64,000 bases of DNA. Source: Arthrobacter sp. MAHUQ-56 (GTDB lineage: Bacteria > Actinomycetota > Actinomycetes > Actinomycetales > Micrococcaceae). The notes under the pieces were generated by a model, which saw nothing but the letters and a program-made list of their open reading frames with translations, searched no databases and was not told where the DNA came from. A program made the position numbers and the translations under genes. Where the stretch lies: positions 124,001 to 188,000 of the forward strand of contig NZ_JAIFZQ010000004.1 in NCBI RefSeq assembly GCF_019710585.1, read 5' to 3'. This document shows, piece by piece, positions 39,601 through 48,081 of this stretch; positions within the stretch are counted from its first letter, which is position 1; each line of letters begins with the position of its first letter.

Positions 39601-41083
39601 CACGGGCCTCCACCAAGTCCTCGAGCCGGGCCAGCAGGGAGGAACCTCCGGCGGATCCGGCGGCGAGGTGGTCGCCGCCCAGGGGGCTGTGGCCCGAGCC
39701 GACGTGCGGCAGCCACTGCAGCCAGTTCCAGCGTCCGCGCGACTGGGCGGAGGTGATGGCAGTCAGGACCACCTCGGCCGGCGAATGCAGCCCCACCAGC
39801 TGCAGCACCACGCCGCGGGCAACGTCGTCCACCAGGCCGCGGGCCCCTGCGATGCCCAAAGCACCGGAAGTGCGCAGCTGGGAGACCACGGGGACACCTT
39901 CGATCTCGCTGAACTGCCTGAGGCAGTCCTGGATTTCGCGGCTGTACTGGACTTCGGTGTCGTTGCTGGAGGGTTCTTCGAGCGGGATCCGGGACGGCGC
40001 GGTCCCCAGCCCGAACCGCAGCCCCAGGAACGTGCTGTGCTCCGGCCGGTGGGTCCACAGCAGCGGTCCGAGCTTGTAGATGGCGTCAACGGTGTCGCTG
40101 ACGGACGGCGCTTCCTGCAGCCGGACGGCCCGTTCCACCTGCTGCAGCTCGGTCAGGTCCTGCCGGAACGCCGCCATGGAGGCGCGGAACTGCTTGAGTT
40201 GTTCCTTTTGCTGGCTGCGGGTCCGCATCTTCTGGTCCACGTAGTGGCCCACGATGAACAGCGGCATCATCATCATGAACACCACCGAGAGCACGTTCTG
40301 CGTGACGGCGAAAATGACGGCACCCATCATCAGGGGCGCAATCAGCATGATGTAGGGGAAGGGGTGGTCCTCGGGGCGCTTGGGCCCGGCGGGCAGGACC
40401 CGCTTGGCCGGTTCAAACCGGGGCACCACACGCGGGGACCGGTTGAAGTTGACCAGGGGCGACGTCGGCGCTGCCGCCTGGTTGTGCCCCAGGGGAACCA
40501 CGGTCACGGTCGTGTCACCCAGGGTCACCGTGTCGGAGGAGTTCAGCGTTGCCCGGGTAACGGGAAGCCCGTCCATCAGGAGCCCGTTGGCCGAGTTGGT
40601 GTCCACGATTTCGATGCCCTCGGCCACCGTGATGCGGGCGTGCCGCTTGGAGGTCAGCGGGTCCGTCAGGCGGATGTCCACGTCCCTGTCCCGGCCGATG
40701 TAGCTGGTGCCGGTGGGCAACGAAAATTCACGGCCGACGTCGGGCCCGGACAGGACCCGCAGCGTGGCGGCGGCGGGCCCCCGGCTGGCGCCCGGCTCGT
40801 GGAACTGCCCGCTGACCTGTGCCAGCGACACCACGGAACCGGGGCGCAGGCCGGACTCGAGCAGGTTGCCTTCCCGGTCCAGGACGTTGCCGCTGATGCC
40901 CGCGCCGACGAATGCCTCGTCGATGCGCAGGGAGAGGTTGTCCGGGGCCGGGGTTCCCTTGCGGTCCGGGTCCGCGGCCCACAGGATGGTGGCGATATCC
41001 GCCACGGTGGCCAGGCCGTCAACCGTGACGGCCAGGTCCTTGGCGTCGGCGGGTTCCCGGCGGAGTGTCAGCCGGATCCTCAT
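36638..41083 (-). CDS. EssC/EccC-like FtsK/SpoIIIE ATPase with FHA domain
   Basis: 1481 residues. Order: N-terminal ubiquitin-like/FHA-type region (about 1-95), a second, canonical FHA domain (about 105-200; GRD, SKRHARI, NSANG), two membrane helices (about 243-285, YIMLIAPLMMGAVIFAV then a Met-rich helix), an adaptor region, then three P-loop ATPase modules. Module 1 has GGTTGAGKSEF (about 697) and VIIVDEFAAL (about 800). Module 2 has GTGGSGKSAAL (about 1026). Module 3 has GPPGAGRTVAL (about 1304), with Arg for the Walker Lys. This layout is that of the motor of type VII secretion (EssC in Firmicutes, EccC in actinobacteria). No WXG100, EccB, EccD, EccE or mycosin gene is in the window. It overlaps the FHA-like gene before it by 4 nt. 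Confidence 0.93.
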   Translation of the reverse strand: MRIRLTLRREPADAKDLAVTVDGLATVADIATILWAADPDRKGTPAPDNLSLRIDEAFVGAGISGNVLDREGNLLESGLRPGSVVSLAQVSGQFHEPGASRGPAAATLRVLSGPDVGREFSLPTGTSYIGRDRDVDIRLTDPLTSKRHARITVAEGIEIVDTNSANGLLMDGLPVTRATLNSSDTVTLGDTTVTVVPLGHNQAAAPTSPLVNFNRSPRVVPRFEPAKRVLPAGPKRPEDHPFPYIMLIAPLMMGAVIFAVTQNVLSVVFMMMMPLFIVGHYVDQKMRTRSQQKEQLKQFRASMAAFRQDLTELQQVERAVRLQEAPSVSDTVDAIYKLGPLLWTHRPEHSTFLGLRFGLGTAPSRIPLEEPSSNDTEVQYSREIQDCLRQFSEIEGVPVVSQLRTSGALGIAGARGLVDDVARGVVLQLVGLHSPAEVVLTAITSAQSRGRWNWLQWLPHVGSGHSPLGGDHLAAGSAGGSSLLARLEDLVEAREAAAKRSGPGLRPGLDPAKHEVEEPVLPAVLVIVEDDAPVDRGRLTRLAERGPDSGVHVLWVATDIQALPAACRDFMVVDGDHGTTTGQVRLGRHTYPVSCESVDADLAGQLARMLAPVVDVGKPVNDDSDLPRAVSYATLIGKDFLDNPQAVAERWTENNSVHASAVANRKDNGTLRALVGSKGIEPLYLDLKNEGPHALVGGTTGAGKSEFLQSWVMGMAAAYSPDRVSFLFVDYKGGAAFADCINLPHTVGLVTDLSPHLVRRALTSLRAELHYREQLLNRKKAKDLLALQREADPDAPPYLVIIVDEFAALANEVPEFVDGVVDVAARGRSLGLHLILATQRPAGVIKDSLRANTNLRVALRMADEDDATDILGVPDAAYFDPAIPGRGAAKTGPGRIQGFQTGYAGGWTTDKPQRPQVDIVEMAFGSGPSWEAPAPEKPVAAEPAGPNDIARMTTNIVRAADALAIAPPRKPWLDELAKTYDFSKLPNPRSDEQLLLGVADDPVHQDQPTVFYEPDRDGNMAIYGTGGSGKSAALRGIAIAAAVTPRGGPVHVYGIDCGSAGLRMLDELPHVGEIIDGDDVERVGRLLRLLRDVAEQRAARFAEVRASTIVEYRRLANRPDEKRIFVLVDGMSAFREAYEHSKLSGLWDIFLQLATDGRTLGIHLVVTGDRPNAVPASLLASIQRRLVLRLSSEDDYISLDVPRDVLSATSPPGRGLLDGLEVQLAVLGGNSNLALQAREVHKLSEAMRRQGLDTAPGIERLPEQVDLDVLPAGTPDLPVIGVDDESLQPAEIMARGPLLLAGPPGAGRTVALVTLAYALRRSNPGTELIYLGSRRSAVASLPLWSRSVVGPDDFAEVVEDLVEHSTGNPGALAFFIEGLTEFTDTIAESGMAQLVTASLKADQWVIGESESSTWSSAWQLAQPFKSGRRGLLLNPGDIEGDSLLNTSLGRVSPDFIPGRGYVVGRGKARKIQVALPPENRD

Positions 41084-41784
41084 CCTTCGTCCACGCCCCT
41101 CATCTTCTCCAGCAGGTACAGGTCATCGGCGGTCACCAGGTGGGTGGTGACGGCGTGCTCCACCAACCGGGCCCGCCGGTTGGTGGCGAGCTTGCCGCCT
41201 CCCCCGCGCAGTCCCACGACGCCCACCCGGTCCAGCTTGTCGCAGACGTTGTCCAGTTTCCGGTTGAAGCGCGTCAGCGCCCAGCCCAGGGTCTTGGCGG
41301 CCGCGGCGGAAGACGGGATGGTGCTGAAGCCGGTGCCTTCGCGGCGGAGCACCGGTTCGGCGAGCGCCACGATGAGCGCTTTCTGGGCGTCGGTGAAGAC
41401 CACCGGGCCGATGGTGGTGTCACCGCTGCTGGCGCCCTCGCGCGCCTCCTGGCGGAAGGAGGGGGTCTTCAGATGCACTGCGAACTCGTACGTGGTGGGG
41501 CCGGCCGTGAAAATGATGTTGGTGTGGCTGAACACCAGGGGAATCCGGGCACCGGGCGAAAGCCAGGCCTGCATTCCGCCGGAGGCGTCGGCCACGGTGG
41601 CGGAGAGCATGCTGCCGACGTTGCTGAGCCACCAGATGCCGTCGTAGCGGGCTACCTGCAGGAACTGCCGGTGCAGGTACGGGTTGTCGTCCACTTCGAG
41701 GTCGCCCTCGCGCCCGATGTTGAAAACGTCCTCGTCTGATGGCTCGTACCATTCGCCACAGAAATCTATTGCTAGATCCCCCAT
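41080..41784 (-). CDS. FHA-like domain protein with C-terminal winged-helix-like segment
   Basis: 234 residues; ATG with GAGGAGG 8 nt upstream. The N-terminal 100 residues resemble a degenerate FHA domain: FNIGREGDLEVDDNPYLHRQFLQV keeps the GR but has LHRQ in place of the usual S-x-x-H and lacks the terminal N-G. After a linker, about residues 125-225 (TDAQKALIVALAEPVLRREG, then AAAAKTLGWALTRFNRKLDNVCDKL) look like a winged helix. Function unknown. It overlaps the EssC-like ATPase gene by 4 nt (ATGA) and follows the kinase by 73 nt, so it probably links kinase signalling to the ATPase. Confidence 0.75.
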   Translation of the reverse strand: MGDLAIDFCGEWYEPSDEDVFNIGREGDLEVDDNPYLHRQFLQVARYDGIWWLSNVGSMLSATVADASGGMQAWLSPGARIPLVFSHTNIIFTAGPTTYEFAVHLKTPSFRQEAREGASSGDTTIGPVVFTDAQKALIVALAEPVLRREGTGFSTIPSSAAAAKTLGWALTRFNRKLDNVCDKLDRVGVVGLRGGGGKLATNRRARLVEHAVTTHLVTADDLYLLEKMRGVDEG

Positions 41785-41857
41785 GATCTGTGCCTCCTCA
41801 GGGCAGAACTGTTCCGGTAACCGGAGTGCTGGTGATGTCGTGGTGCCGGTGGACGGC

Positions 41858-43564
41858 TCATGGGCCGGTGCAGGCGATGGATGCCGCTTCCATCGGTGAG
41901 AACGCGCCGTCCGAGCGGACGATCATCACCTGGACGCAGGTCTGCCCGGAGGGGTTGGGTTTCACCCGCACGGGCGCCTGCGCGATGGACTGGAATTCTC
42001 CCCCGCCGCCGATGGTGTAGACCCGCCACTTGTAGCTGTCGCCGTCTTTGGGCTGCGGGTTGGTCCAGGTGAAGGTTGCGTTGCCGTCGGCGCCGATGGT
42101 GCCGGCGAGGCCTTCGACATCGGGCACCGTGCCGTTGTCCAGGGCGTCCGCCGGCGGCTTGCTCACCTGCTGCGTGGCCACTGTCTTGGGGGTGCCGGGC
42201 ACGGCGTTGGCCACCACCAGGCCAACGACGGCGGCGAGCGCCAGCAGCGTGCCGCCGGCGATGGCCAGCCAGAGGTTGCGCTTGCCATGGTCCGCGCCGG
42301 GAGGAGCTTCCGCGGCAGGCTCCTCCACCCGGGCGGGACGGTGGATGGTGGTGTCCGCGGCATAGCCGTCGTTCGGCGGCTCGGTGAAGGCCGCGGCGTC
42401 CTGCTGCTTGTCCTCCTGCCCCGCGCCCTGGGGCTGCATGCCCAGGGTTCCCGGTGCGCTGCTGCGGAGCACCGTGGACTGTCCCCAGTCGCCTGGCCGG
42501 GGTGCGGGTGCCGTGGGCCCGGCGGCGGGCGGGACGGCGCGCGACGCCGGGACTTCCCGGGCGGGTCCGTTGGGGCGGGTGCGTGCCGGGAAGGTCGGGG
42601 CGCTGCCGGTGCGTTCGGGGTCGATCGCGGCGATGCTGCGGACGCGGGTTTCCTCGGTGCCGTCGTCCGGGTGGCCGTCCTCCTGCTGGGGCTCCTCCAG
42701 GACTTCGAACGGGGTGACGGAAAGGTTGAGCTCGGCCTGGATCCGCTGCAGGGCCAGGGCGAAGGCGTGCGCCGAGGAGTACCGCGACTGCGGCGACTTG
42801 GCCATGGCGGTGGCCAGCGCCAGTTCCAGGGATTCGGGCACATCGGCGCGGCCCAGGCGGGGCAGTGCCATGTTGCTGATCCTGTTGATCAGTTCACGCT
42901 GGGAGTTGTCCGCGCCCGGCATCACGAACGGCGAACGGCCGGCCAGCAGGGTGTAGAGGGTTGCGCCGAGCGCCCAGACGTCCACCATGACGCCGTCCAC
43001 GCGGCCGTCCCGGAACTGTTCCGGCGGGGACCATGGAATGGACATGCCGCTGTCGTCGTCACCGTCGCCGGCCAGGGTGCCGGAGATCCCGAAGTCGGTG
43101 AGCGCCGGACGGTTGTAGTCTGTGACAAGGATGTTGGCGGGCTTGATGTCACGGTGGGCGATGCCGGCCCGGTGGGCGGTTTCGACGGCGGAGGCCACCT
43201 GGATGCCCACGGCCAGGACCTCGTCCACGCTGAAGCGCTGCCGGCGGTACCGCACGTCCAGGCTGGGCCGGGAACAGTACTCCATGGCCAGGTAGGAGTG
43301 CCCGTCGTCGGTGACTTCCGCTTCGAAGATGGTCACGATGTACGGGTGCGAGGACAGCTGGGCCATCAGGTTGGCCTCGGACTCGAAACGCCGCCGGGCG
43401 CCCTCGGTCTTCAGGTCCGAGAGCAGCACCTTGACGGCCACTTTTCGGCGCGGCCTGTCCTGCTCGTAGAGGTACACGTCGGAAAACCCGCCGGAGCCCA
43501 GCAGGCTGATGTAGGTGAACCCCGGAATGCGGGGCGGCGGAGCTACCGGCCGTTTGGAACTCAA
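41858..43564 (-). CDS. membrane Ser/Thr protein kinase (PknB-like) with extracellular domain
   Basis: 568 residues. Kinase domain (about 12-290): glycine loop LGSGGFSDVYLYEQ, ATP Lys in VAVKVLLSD, Glu helix FESEANLMAQL, catalytic HRDIKPANILVTD, metal DFGISG and WALGATLYTLLAG. A Pro/Ala-rich cytoplasmic linker (about 300-420) follows, then one membrane helix (about 430-452, LWLAIAGGTLLALAAVVGLVVANAV). About 100 residues outside the cell have an FN3-like look (ATFTWTNPQPKDGDSYKWRVYT). It lacks PASTA repeats, so it does not sense muropeptides in the PknB way. Its start overlaps the FHA gene stop by 4 nt. Likely substrates are the FHA-linked proteins of the same cluster. Corresponds in position to Pkb2 of bifidobacteria. 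Confidence 0.94.
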   Translation of the reverse strand: MSSKRPVAPPPRIPGFTYISLLGSGGFSDVYLYEQDRPRRKVAVKVLLSDLKTEGARRRFESEANLMAQLSSHPYIVTIFEAEVTDDGHSYLAMEYCSRPSLDVRYRRQRFSVDEVLAVGIQVASAVETAHRAGIAHRDIKPANILVTDYNRPALTDFGISGTLAGDGDDDSGMSIPWSPPEQFRDGRVDGVMVDVWALGATLYTLLAGRSPFVMPGADNSQRELINRISNMALPRLGRADVPESLELALATAMAKSPQSRYSSAHAFALALQRIQAELNLSVTPFEVLEEPQQEDGHPDDGTEETRVRSIAAIDPERTGSAPTFPARTRPNGPAREVPASRAVPPAAGPTAPAPRPGDWGQSTVLRSSAPGTLGMQPQGAGQEDKQQDAAAFTEPPNDGYAADTTIHRPARVEEPAAEAPPGADHGKRNLWLAIAGGTLLALAAVVGLVVANAVPGTPKTVATQQVSKPPADALDNGTVPDVEGLAGTIGADGNATFTWTNPQPKDGDSYKWRVYTIGGGGEFQSIAQAPVRVKPNPSGQTCVQVMIVRSDGAFSPMEAASIACTGP

Positions 43565-45534
43565 GGAATCTCCTCAAAACGCAGTGAGATGTTGTCGCCC
43601 AGCTCGGCGATGTCGCCGTCGAGCAGGATGGCCATCTCGTTCTGGGCCAGCCGGCGCGGGGGCTGCCCTTCGCGGACCAGGACGGTGCCGTTGGTGGCCT
43701 TCAGGTCGCAGAGCATCACGTGCCAGCCTTCGAGCCGCACTTCGACATGGGACCTGGAAATATCGCCGCCGGGGCTTGCCACCTGCACCAGGCGCGGCAT
43801 GACCCCGCCCTGCACCCGGGACACGGACGGTTGGCGGCCGATCACCATCGACTGGTCAAGGTCCAGCAGCTCGCCCGTGGACAGCCGCATGCGCCCCAGC
43901 CGGGGCCGGGGCACCTGCACGGCGTCAGGGAGGAGAGCGGCACCGCAGGCGCACTGGCCGGCCGTGGGCGGGTTGGGGTGGCCCTGCGCGCATACCCGTG
44001 CCAGCACGAGCGGGCCGCCGGCGGCGTCTTCGGGCACACGGGCGGCGGCCGGCCGTTGCTGTCCGGACAGGCCCGGAAGGCTGCCCTTCATGACGGTCTG
44101 GCCGTCGTGGTCGGGGTCGAAATCCAGCTCGACGCCGGACTCAACGCCTGGGCCGGGATCCGGGATCGCGGCGGAACTGCCCGTTGGCACGTCTCCGGCG
44201 GCGCCCGGTATTGGCGGCGTGCCCCGTGTTGGCGGGGCCGGGGAGGGAGACGGCGCCGGGCCGGAGCTCCCGCCGGTGCGCCAAGGAACAGAGTCGATCA
44301 GCACGCCTGCGCCAGGACGGGGAGCAGCATGGCCGGCTGCTTCCTGCGCCTCCGGACTCCCCGGGTGATCCCCATCCACCCCGGACGCGTGTGTTCCGGC
44401 GGCGGGGCCGTCAGTTCCGGCACCGGGTTCGTCCGCCTGCGGGGTTCCGTCGCCCGCCTGGTTTCCGGAGGCCGTGCCGTCCACCTGTCCCACGTCTGCC
44501 GGCTCCAGGGCAGGCAGCGGGCCGGCGGCGGGCAGCGCAACGGCCTGTCCTGACCCTGTGGCGGCATCAGCTTCGGGGTCCTCCCGGACAGCAGCATCCT
44601 CGATGTTCCGCATGACAGTGCGGTCCCAAAGGTGGTCGTAGGAGGTGGTCTGTTCGTTCACGGGAGCGGAGGTGCCGACGGTGTGGGGGCCGGACGCCGG
44701 CTCTGCAGCCGTCGGGACCCCGCCGGTTTGATGTGCGGTGGTCTCTACGGATGGTGCGGCAGCGGCTGCATGCTCCGGGGAAGTGTCCTCCTCCTCCTCT
44801 TCCCGGTCTGAGGCGGCGTCTCCTTCGCCGGGGCCGGCGTGTCCTTCCCCGCCGAAGTCCATGTCGTCGTCGAGCACGCCCACCACGGTTTCGGCGGACA
44901 CTCCGTGCTCGGGCAGGAGGGTGATCTCCGGCAGGTCTTCCACCGGCTCCCTCGTGGTGGGCGCCGGCGCGCTGCCGCCGTCGGAAAATTCCGCAGTCTC
45001 CGGCCCGCCCTGAACCGCTACTGCCTCCGGAGCCGGCGACGCGGCCGGGACAGAAACTCCAGCGGGGGCGGCGCCCACGGCAGCGGGACCGGACTGCGCG
45101 TTCAGCGCCAGCGCCTGCAGCAACACCACGCCTTCGCCCAGCGGCAAGACGGGCTGGCCCGGGACCCCGGCGCCGGCGATTGCCAGGCGGCAGGCGCCCG
45201 GAACGGCAAACCGGCGCTCGTTCCAGGTAGTCACATCCCGCCCGTCGAGCTCGACCGGACCGTCGGGCGAATCGACCGTGAGCTCGAGGTCGCCACGCAG
45301 GAAGACGCGCAGCGGCCCGTCAAAGTCCAGGATCCCGAAGGGCGGGATCTTCGCGAGCGAACCGCCCGAGCTGCTGGTCACTGCGGCCAGGACCTCGTGG
45401 ACCGCCGGCCGCCCGGCCAGCAGGTCCCATACCGCCCCGGCCAGTTCCGGTGGCGTGCCCGGACCCAGGAGCACAGCGGTTTGCGAACGGACGACGCCCA
45501 GCCAGGCGCCGGGAACGTAGCTAGCGGCGGTCAT
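43561..45534 (-). CDS. FHA-domain protein with zinc-ribbon-like motif
   Basis: 657 residues from the ATG at 45534, chosen for GGGGAG 8 nt upstream; the start lies 14 nt inside the PP2C gene. The N-terminal 180 residues form an ordered alpha/beta region (WLGVVRSQTAVLLGPG, then VFLRGDLELTVDSPDGPVELDG) of unknown family. The middle 300 residues are acidic, Ala/Gly/Pro-rich and probably unfolded, with many Thr as possible phosphosites. The C-terminal part has CAQGHPNPPTAGQCACGAALL (two CxxxH/CxC pairs, a likely zinc ribbon). The FHA domain (about 560-655) has VIGRQPS, ISRSHVEVRL and KATNGTVLV. It should bind phosphothreonine made by the next gene's kinase. Confidence 0.88.
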   Translation of the reverse strand: MTAASYVPGAWLGVVRSQTAVLLGPGTPPELAGAVWDLLAGRPAVHEVLAAVTSSSGGSLAKIPPFGILDFDGPLRVFLRGDLELTVDSPDGPVELDGRDVTTWNERRFAVPGACRLAIAGAGVPGQPVLPLGEGVVLLQALALNAQSGPAAVGAAPAGVSVPAASPAPEAVAVQGGPETAEFSDGGSAPAPTTREPVEDLPEITLLPEHGVSAETVVGVLDDDMDFGGEGHAGPGEGDAASDREEEEEDTSPEHAAAAAPSVETTAHQTGGVPTAAEPASGPHTVGTSAPVNEQTTSYDHLWDRTVMRNIEDAAVREDPEADAATGSGQAVALPAAGPLPALEPADVGQVDGTASGNQAGDGTPQADEPGAGTDGPAAGTHASGVDGDHPGSPEAQEAAGHAAPRPGAGVLIDSVPWRTGGSSGPAPSPSPAPPTRGTPPIPGAAGDVPTGSSAAIPDPGPGVESGVELDFDPDHDGQTVMKGSLPGLSGQQRPAAARVPEDAAGGPLVLARVCAQGHPNPPTAGQCACGAALLPDAVQVPRPRLGRMRLSTGELLDLDQSMVIGRQPSVSRVQGGVMPRLVQVASPGGDISRSHVEVRLEGWHVMLCDLKATNGTVLVREGQPPRRLAQNEMAILLDGDIAELGDNISLRFEEIP

Positions 45535-46504
45535 CGCCCAACTCCCCGTCCTCACTGGTGCTGTCGGTCCCTTCAGTGCCGGCGCCACCAGCCGTCGCCG
45601 CATGCCCGCTGGCGCCGGCGGCGTCCTGCCCGGGCAGGGGCTGCGTCACGGCGGCCTGCGGACGCGGCAGCGTGACCTCGTCTCCGTCATCGGACGCGTA
45701 GCGGGGCGCGGTGGTGCCCGATCCGTCGTCGTTCGCCACGTTCCGGGCGTCCACCACGATGGCGGTGATGTTGTCGCGGCCGCCGCTGCGGAGGGCGGCC
45801 TGGATGAGCGCATCCACCGCGTCCTGGGGCTGCGCAACAGTACTCAGGATGCCAAGGATCTCCTCGTCCCCCAGCTCCTCCGTGAGGCCGTCCGAGCAGA
45901 CCAGGAGCCGGTCGCCTTCCTCGACGGGCAGGAGCCAGTAGTCCGCTTCCGTCTCATCCCCGGTCCCCAGGGCCCTGGTGACCACGTGCCGGCGGGGGTG
46001 GACCGTGGCTTCCTGGGCCGTGATCTCGCCGGCGTCCACGAGCTCCTGGACTTCGGAGTGGTCCACGCTGATCTGTTCGAACCGTCCCTGGCTGAGCCGG
46101 TACGTGCGGGAGTCGCCGATGTTCATGACCAGCCAGTAGGGCATGCCCATCTGCTCCACGACAACTGCCCCGGTAAGGGTGGTACCGGCGCGGGCACCGG
46201 TGGCCTCCCGGATCGAGTTGTCCGCGCGCACCAGGTACTGCTGGAGCACTGAGGCGGTGATGCTCCGCTCCCCCGTGGCAAGCTGCGGCATGGCCGCCAG
46301 GGCGCGCACGCACAGGCCGCTGGCGATCTCGCCGGCCTCATGGCCGCCCATGCCGTCCGCCACCGCGAAGACGGGGTCGGATGCGATATAGGAATCCTCG
46401 TTCAACTCCCGGCGGAGTCCCCGGTCCGTCCCGTAGCCGTAGGTGAGGCTGAGTCCAGGCCCCTGCCCGGCGATGGAGGGAACACTGGCGGGGTGATGGT
46501 TCAT
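45521..46504 (-). CDS. PP2C-family Ser/Thr protein phosphatase
   Basis: 327 residues. Metal-dependent phosphatase that would reverse the kinase encoded two genes downstream. All main PP2C motifs are there: RGLRRELNEDSYIA (metal Asp), FAVADGMGGHEAGE, TGAVVVEQMGMPYWLVMNIGDSRTYRL, DRLLVCSDGLTEEL and GGRDNITAIVVDAR. A 65-residue Ala/Gly/Asp tail follows. No membrane helix, so cytosolic. ATGA overlap with the upstream RDD-FHA gene and 14-nt overlap with the downstream FHA gene. Confidence 0.95.
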   Translation of the reverse strand: MNHHPASVPSIAGQGPGLSLTYGYGTDRGLRRELNEDSYIASDPVFAVADGMGGHEAGEIASGLCVRALAAMPQLATGERSITASVLQQYLVRADNSIREATGARAGTTLTGAVVVEQMGMPYWLVMNIGDSRTYRLSQGRFEQISVDHSEVQELVDAGEITAQEATVHPRRHVVTRALGTGDETEADYWLLPVEEGDRLLVCSDGLTEELGDEEILGILSTVAQPQDAVDALIQAALRSGGRDNITAIVVDARNVANDDGSGTTAPRYASDDGDEVTLPRPQAAVTQPLPGQDAAGASGHAATAGGAGTEGTDSTSEDGELGDDRR

Positions 46505-48081
46505 GCCTGTCCTAGGTAAAAGGTGCGGTCTCCAAAATGCACGCTGGATCCCGGGGTAACAAATGTGGGGACGCCCGGCACCAGGGTGGTGCGCAGCCCG
46601 TCGGGGGTGGTTACGGCGCTGCCGTTGGTTGACTGGCGGTCGGTCACCCAGATTCCTGCACCGTCGGTTAGCAGGTGCAGGTGGGTCTTTGAAATCGAGC
46701 GCCCGGGGTCGTCCACGGCCAGCAGCTGCGCGTGCTGCTCGCCGGCCTGACCCACCGGGTTGCGGCCCACCAGGACACTGCGGTCAAGCTGGAAATCTCG
46801 GCCGTCATCCAGGCGGATTCGGAGTACTGCCACCGGGGCGGGGCCGCCGGAACCGGGGCGCACCTGGGTGCGCTCGACGTCGTCGTCAACGTGCTGCTGC
46901 GGCCGGTGGCCCGGGGCAGGAAGCTGCGGGGCGGGGAATCCTGCTGCCGGGCCAGCCGGGCCTGCCGGACCTGCCGGTGCAAAGGATGCCGGGCTGGTGT
47001 AGGGCATCGTCTGGGACGGCATGGTCGCCGACGGTGCAGGGACGTGGCGGGAAACCGGCTGGGGTGCTGGAGCTTGGGGCGCCGGAGCCTGGGGAGCCGG
47101 AGCCTGGGAGGCGCCTGCCACCGGAGACACCACCGGCTGGACGGGCGGGAGGTCCAGCGGCGCGAAGCTGTAAGGGCCCTGGATACCGCCCGTGGTGATC
47201 GGGTCCCGGCCGGCCTTGACGTCGAAGACCAGGGTCCTGGCGGCGGCATCGTGCCAGCCGCGCAGGCCGCCGTCCTTGTCCCACCGGTTGGAGACCACCA
47301 CCAGCACAGCCCACACGGCGCCGAGCAGGAGCAGCGGGCCAAGGATGAACAGCGCGGCGTCGAACCACCTGAAAACCACCACGAGCACCGCGGCCACCAC
47401 GGCCAGCAGGACACCGGCGCCGGTGATCAGGCCGCGCAGGAAGACACCGCCGGCACCCGGCGCGTAGCCGTCCTTGTCGGCGCTGCGGATCCCCATGAGC
47501 AGGTTGCCCGGTGTCTTGCCGGTGCGGGCTTCCAGGCCCAGGAGCACGAAAAGGTACACGAGGGTAACACCGAGCCCGATGCCGCCGAACAGCACCAGGG
47601 AGGAGGTGTCGTAGACAATGAAGCCGCCGCTTCGGGTCCGGGTGATTCCGGCGAAGCCGATGGCAAAGGTCACCACCAGTACGGCCAGGGCAGGCAGCCA
47701 GTCAATGACGGCAGCACCAAGGCGCTTGCCCGCCGTAGCTGGAACAAGCTGAAGGTTCACTGCCATTCCCGTTCCTCCCCCTGGAGCGGCTTCCACCGTG
47801 GTGGATCCGCCGGCCTTGCCCGGCTCGGTGCCCTTACCTGCGATGGCCACCGGCTGAGCTGCCGGGGGCCTTTCCACTACCGGGATAGTACCGGGAATCC
47901 CCGGTGCGTGCGCGGGCCACGCTCCCTGTGCCGCGTCAAAGCTGCCGCTTCCGGCGGTACCGGGAGTGCGGGGGCGGCGCGCCGCCCGGTTGGGCAGCGG
48001 CGCGCCGCAGGCAGTGCAGAAGGTGGCACCCGCGCGGATGTGCTGGTGGCAGCGCGGGCAGCGTTCGGCGTCGGAGCTCAC
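46501..48081 (-). CDS. zinc-ribbon / RDD membrane / FHA domain protein
   Basis: 526 residues from the GTG at 48081, which overlaps the stop of the transglutaminase-like gene (GTGA); the much longer open frame upstream lies inside that gene. N-terminal zinc ribbon CPRCHQHIRAGATFCTACG, Pro/Ala linker, and an RDD membrane domain (about 105-270) with three to four helices (KRLGAAVIDWLPALAVLVVTFAIG). A Pro/Ala/Gln-rich linker with PAPQA repeats follows, then a C-terminal FHA domain (about 425-525: LVGRNPVG, SISKTHLHLL, QSTNGSAV). The FHA domain would sit in the cytoplasm and bind phosphothreonine. The RDD transport role is unknown; it may anchor the complex to the membrane. Confidence 0.88.
   Translation of the reverse strand: MSSDAERCPRCHQHIRAGATFCTACGAPLPNRAARRPRTPGTAGSGSFDAAQGAWPAHAPGIPGTIPVVERPPAAQPVAIAGKGTEPGKAGGSTTVEAAPGGGTGMAVNLQLVPATAGKRLGAAVIDWLPALAVLVVTFAIGFAGITRTRSGGFIVYDTSSLVLFGGIGLGVTLVYLFVLLGLEARTGKTPGNLLMGIRSADKDGYAPGAGGVFLRGLITGAGVLLAVVAAVLVVVFRWFDAALFILGPLLLLGAVWAVLVVVSNRWDKDGGLRGWHDAAARTLVFDVKAGRDPITTGGIQGPYSFAPLDLPPVQPVVSPVAGASQAPAPQAPAPQAPAPQPVSRHVPAPSATMPSQTMPYTSPASFAPAGPAGPAGPAAGFPAPQLPAPGHRPQQHVDDDVERTQVRPGSGGPAPVAVLRIRLDDGRDFQLDRSVLVGRNPVGQAGEQHAQLLAVDDPGRSISKTHLHLLTDGAGIWVTDRQSTNGSAVTTPDGLRTTLVPGVPTFVTPGSSVHFGDRTFYLGQA

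Noticed and set aside
35902..41083. A WXG100 substrate gene expected next to an ESX ATPase
   Set aside because: No open frame of about 100 codons with a central W-x-G was found near the ATPase in either direction.
37361..41647. A 1428-codon open frame on the + strand
   Set aside because: It is antisense to the EssC-like ATPase gene, is rich in Gly/Arg/His/Val, and has no recognisable domain. It arises from the high-GC codon pattern of the real gene.
42287..44368. A 693-codon + strand frame
   Set aside because: Shadow of the kinase and FHA genes, whose motifs and overlapping starts are clear.
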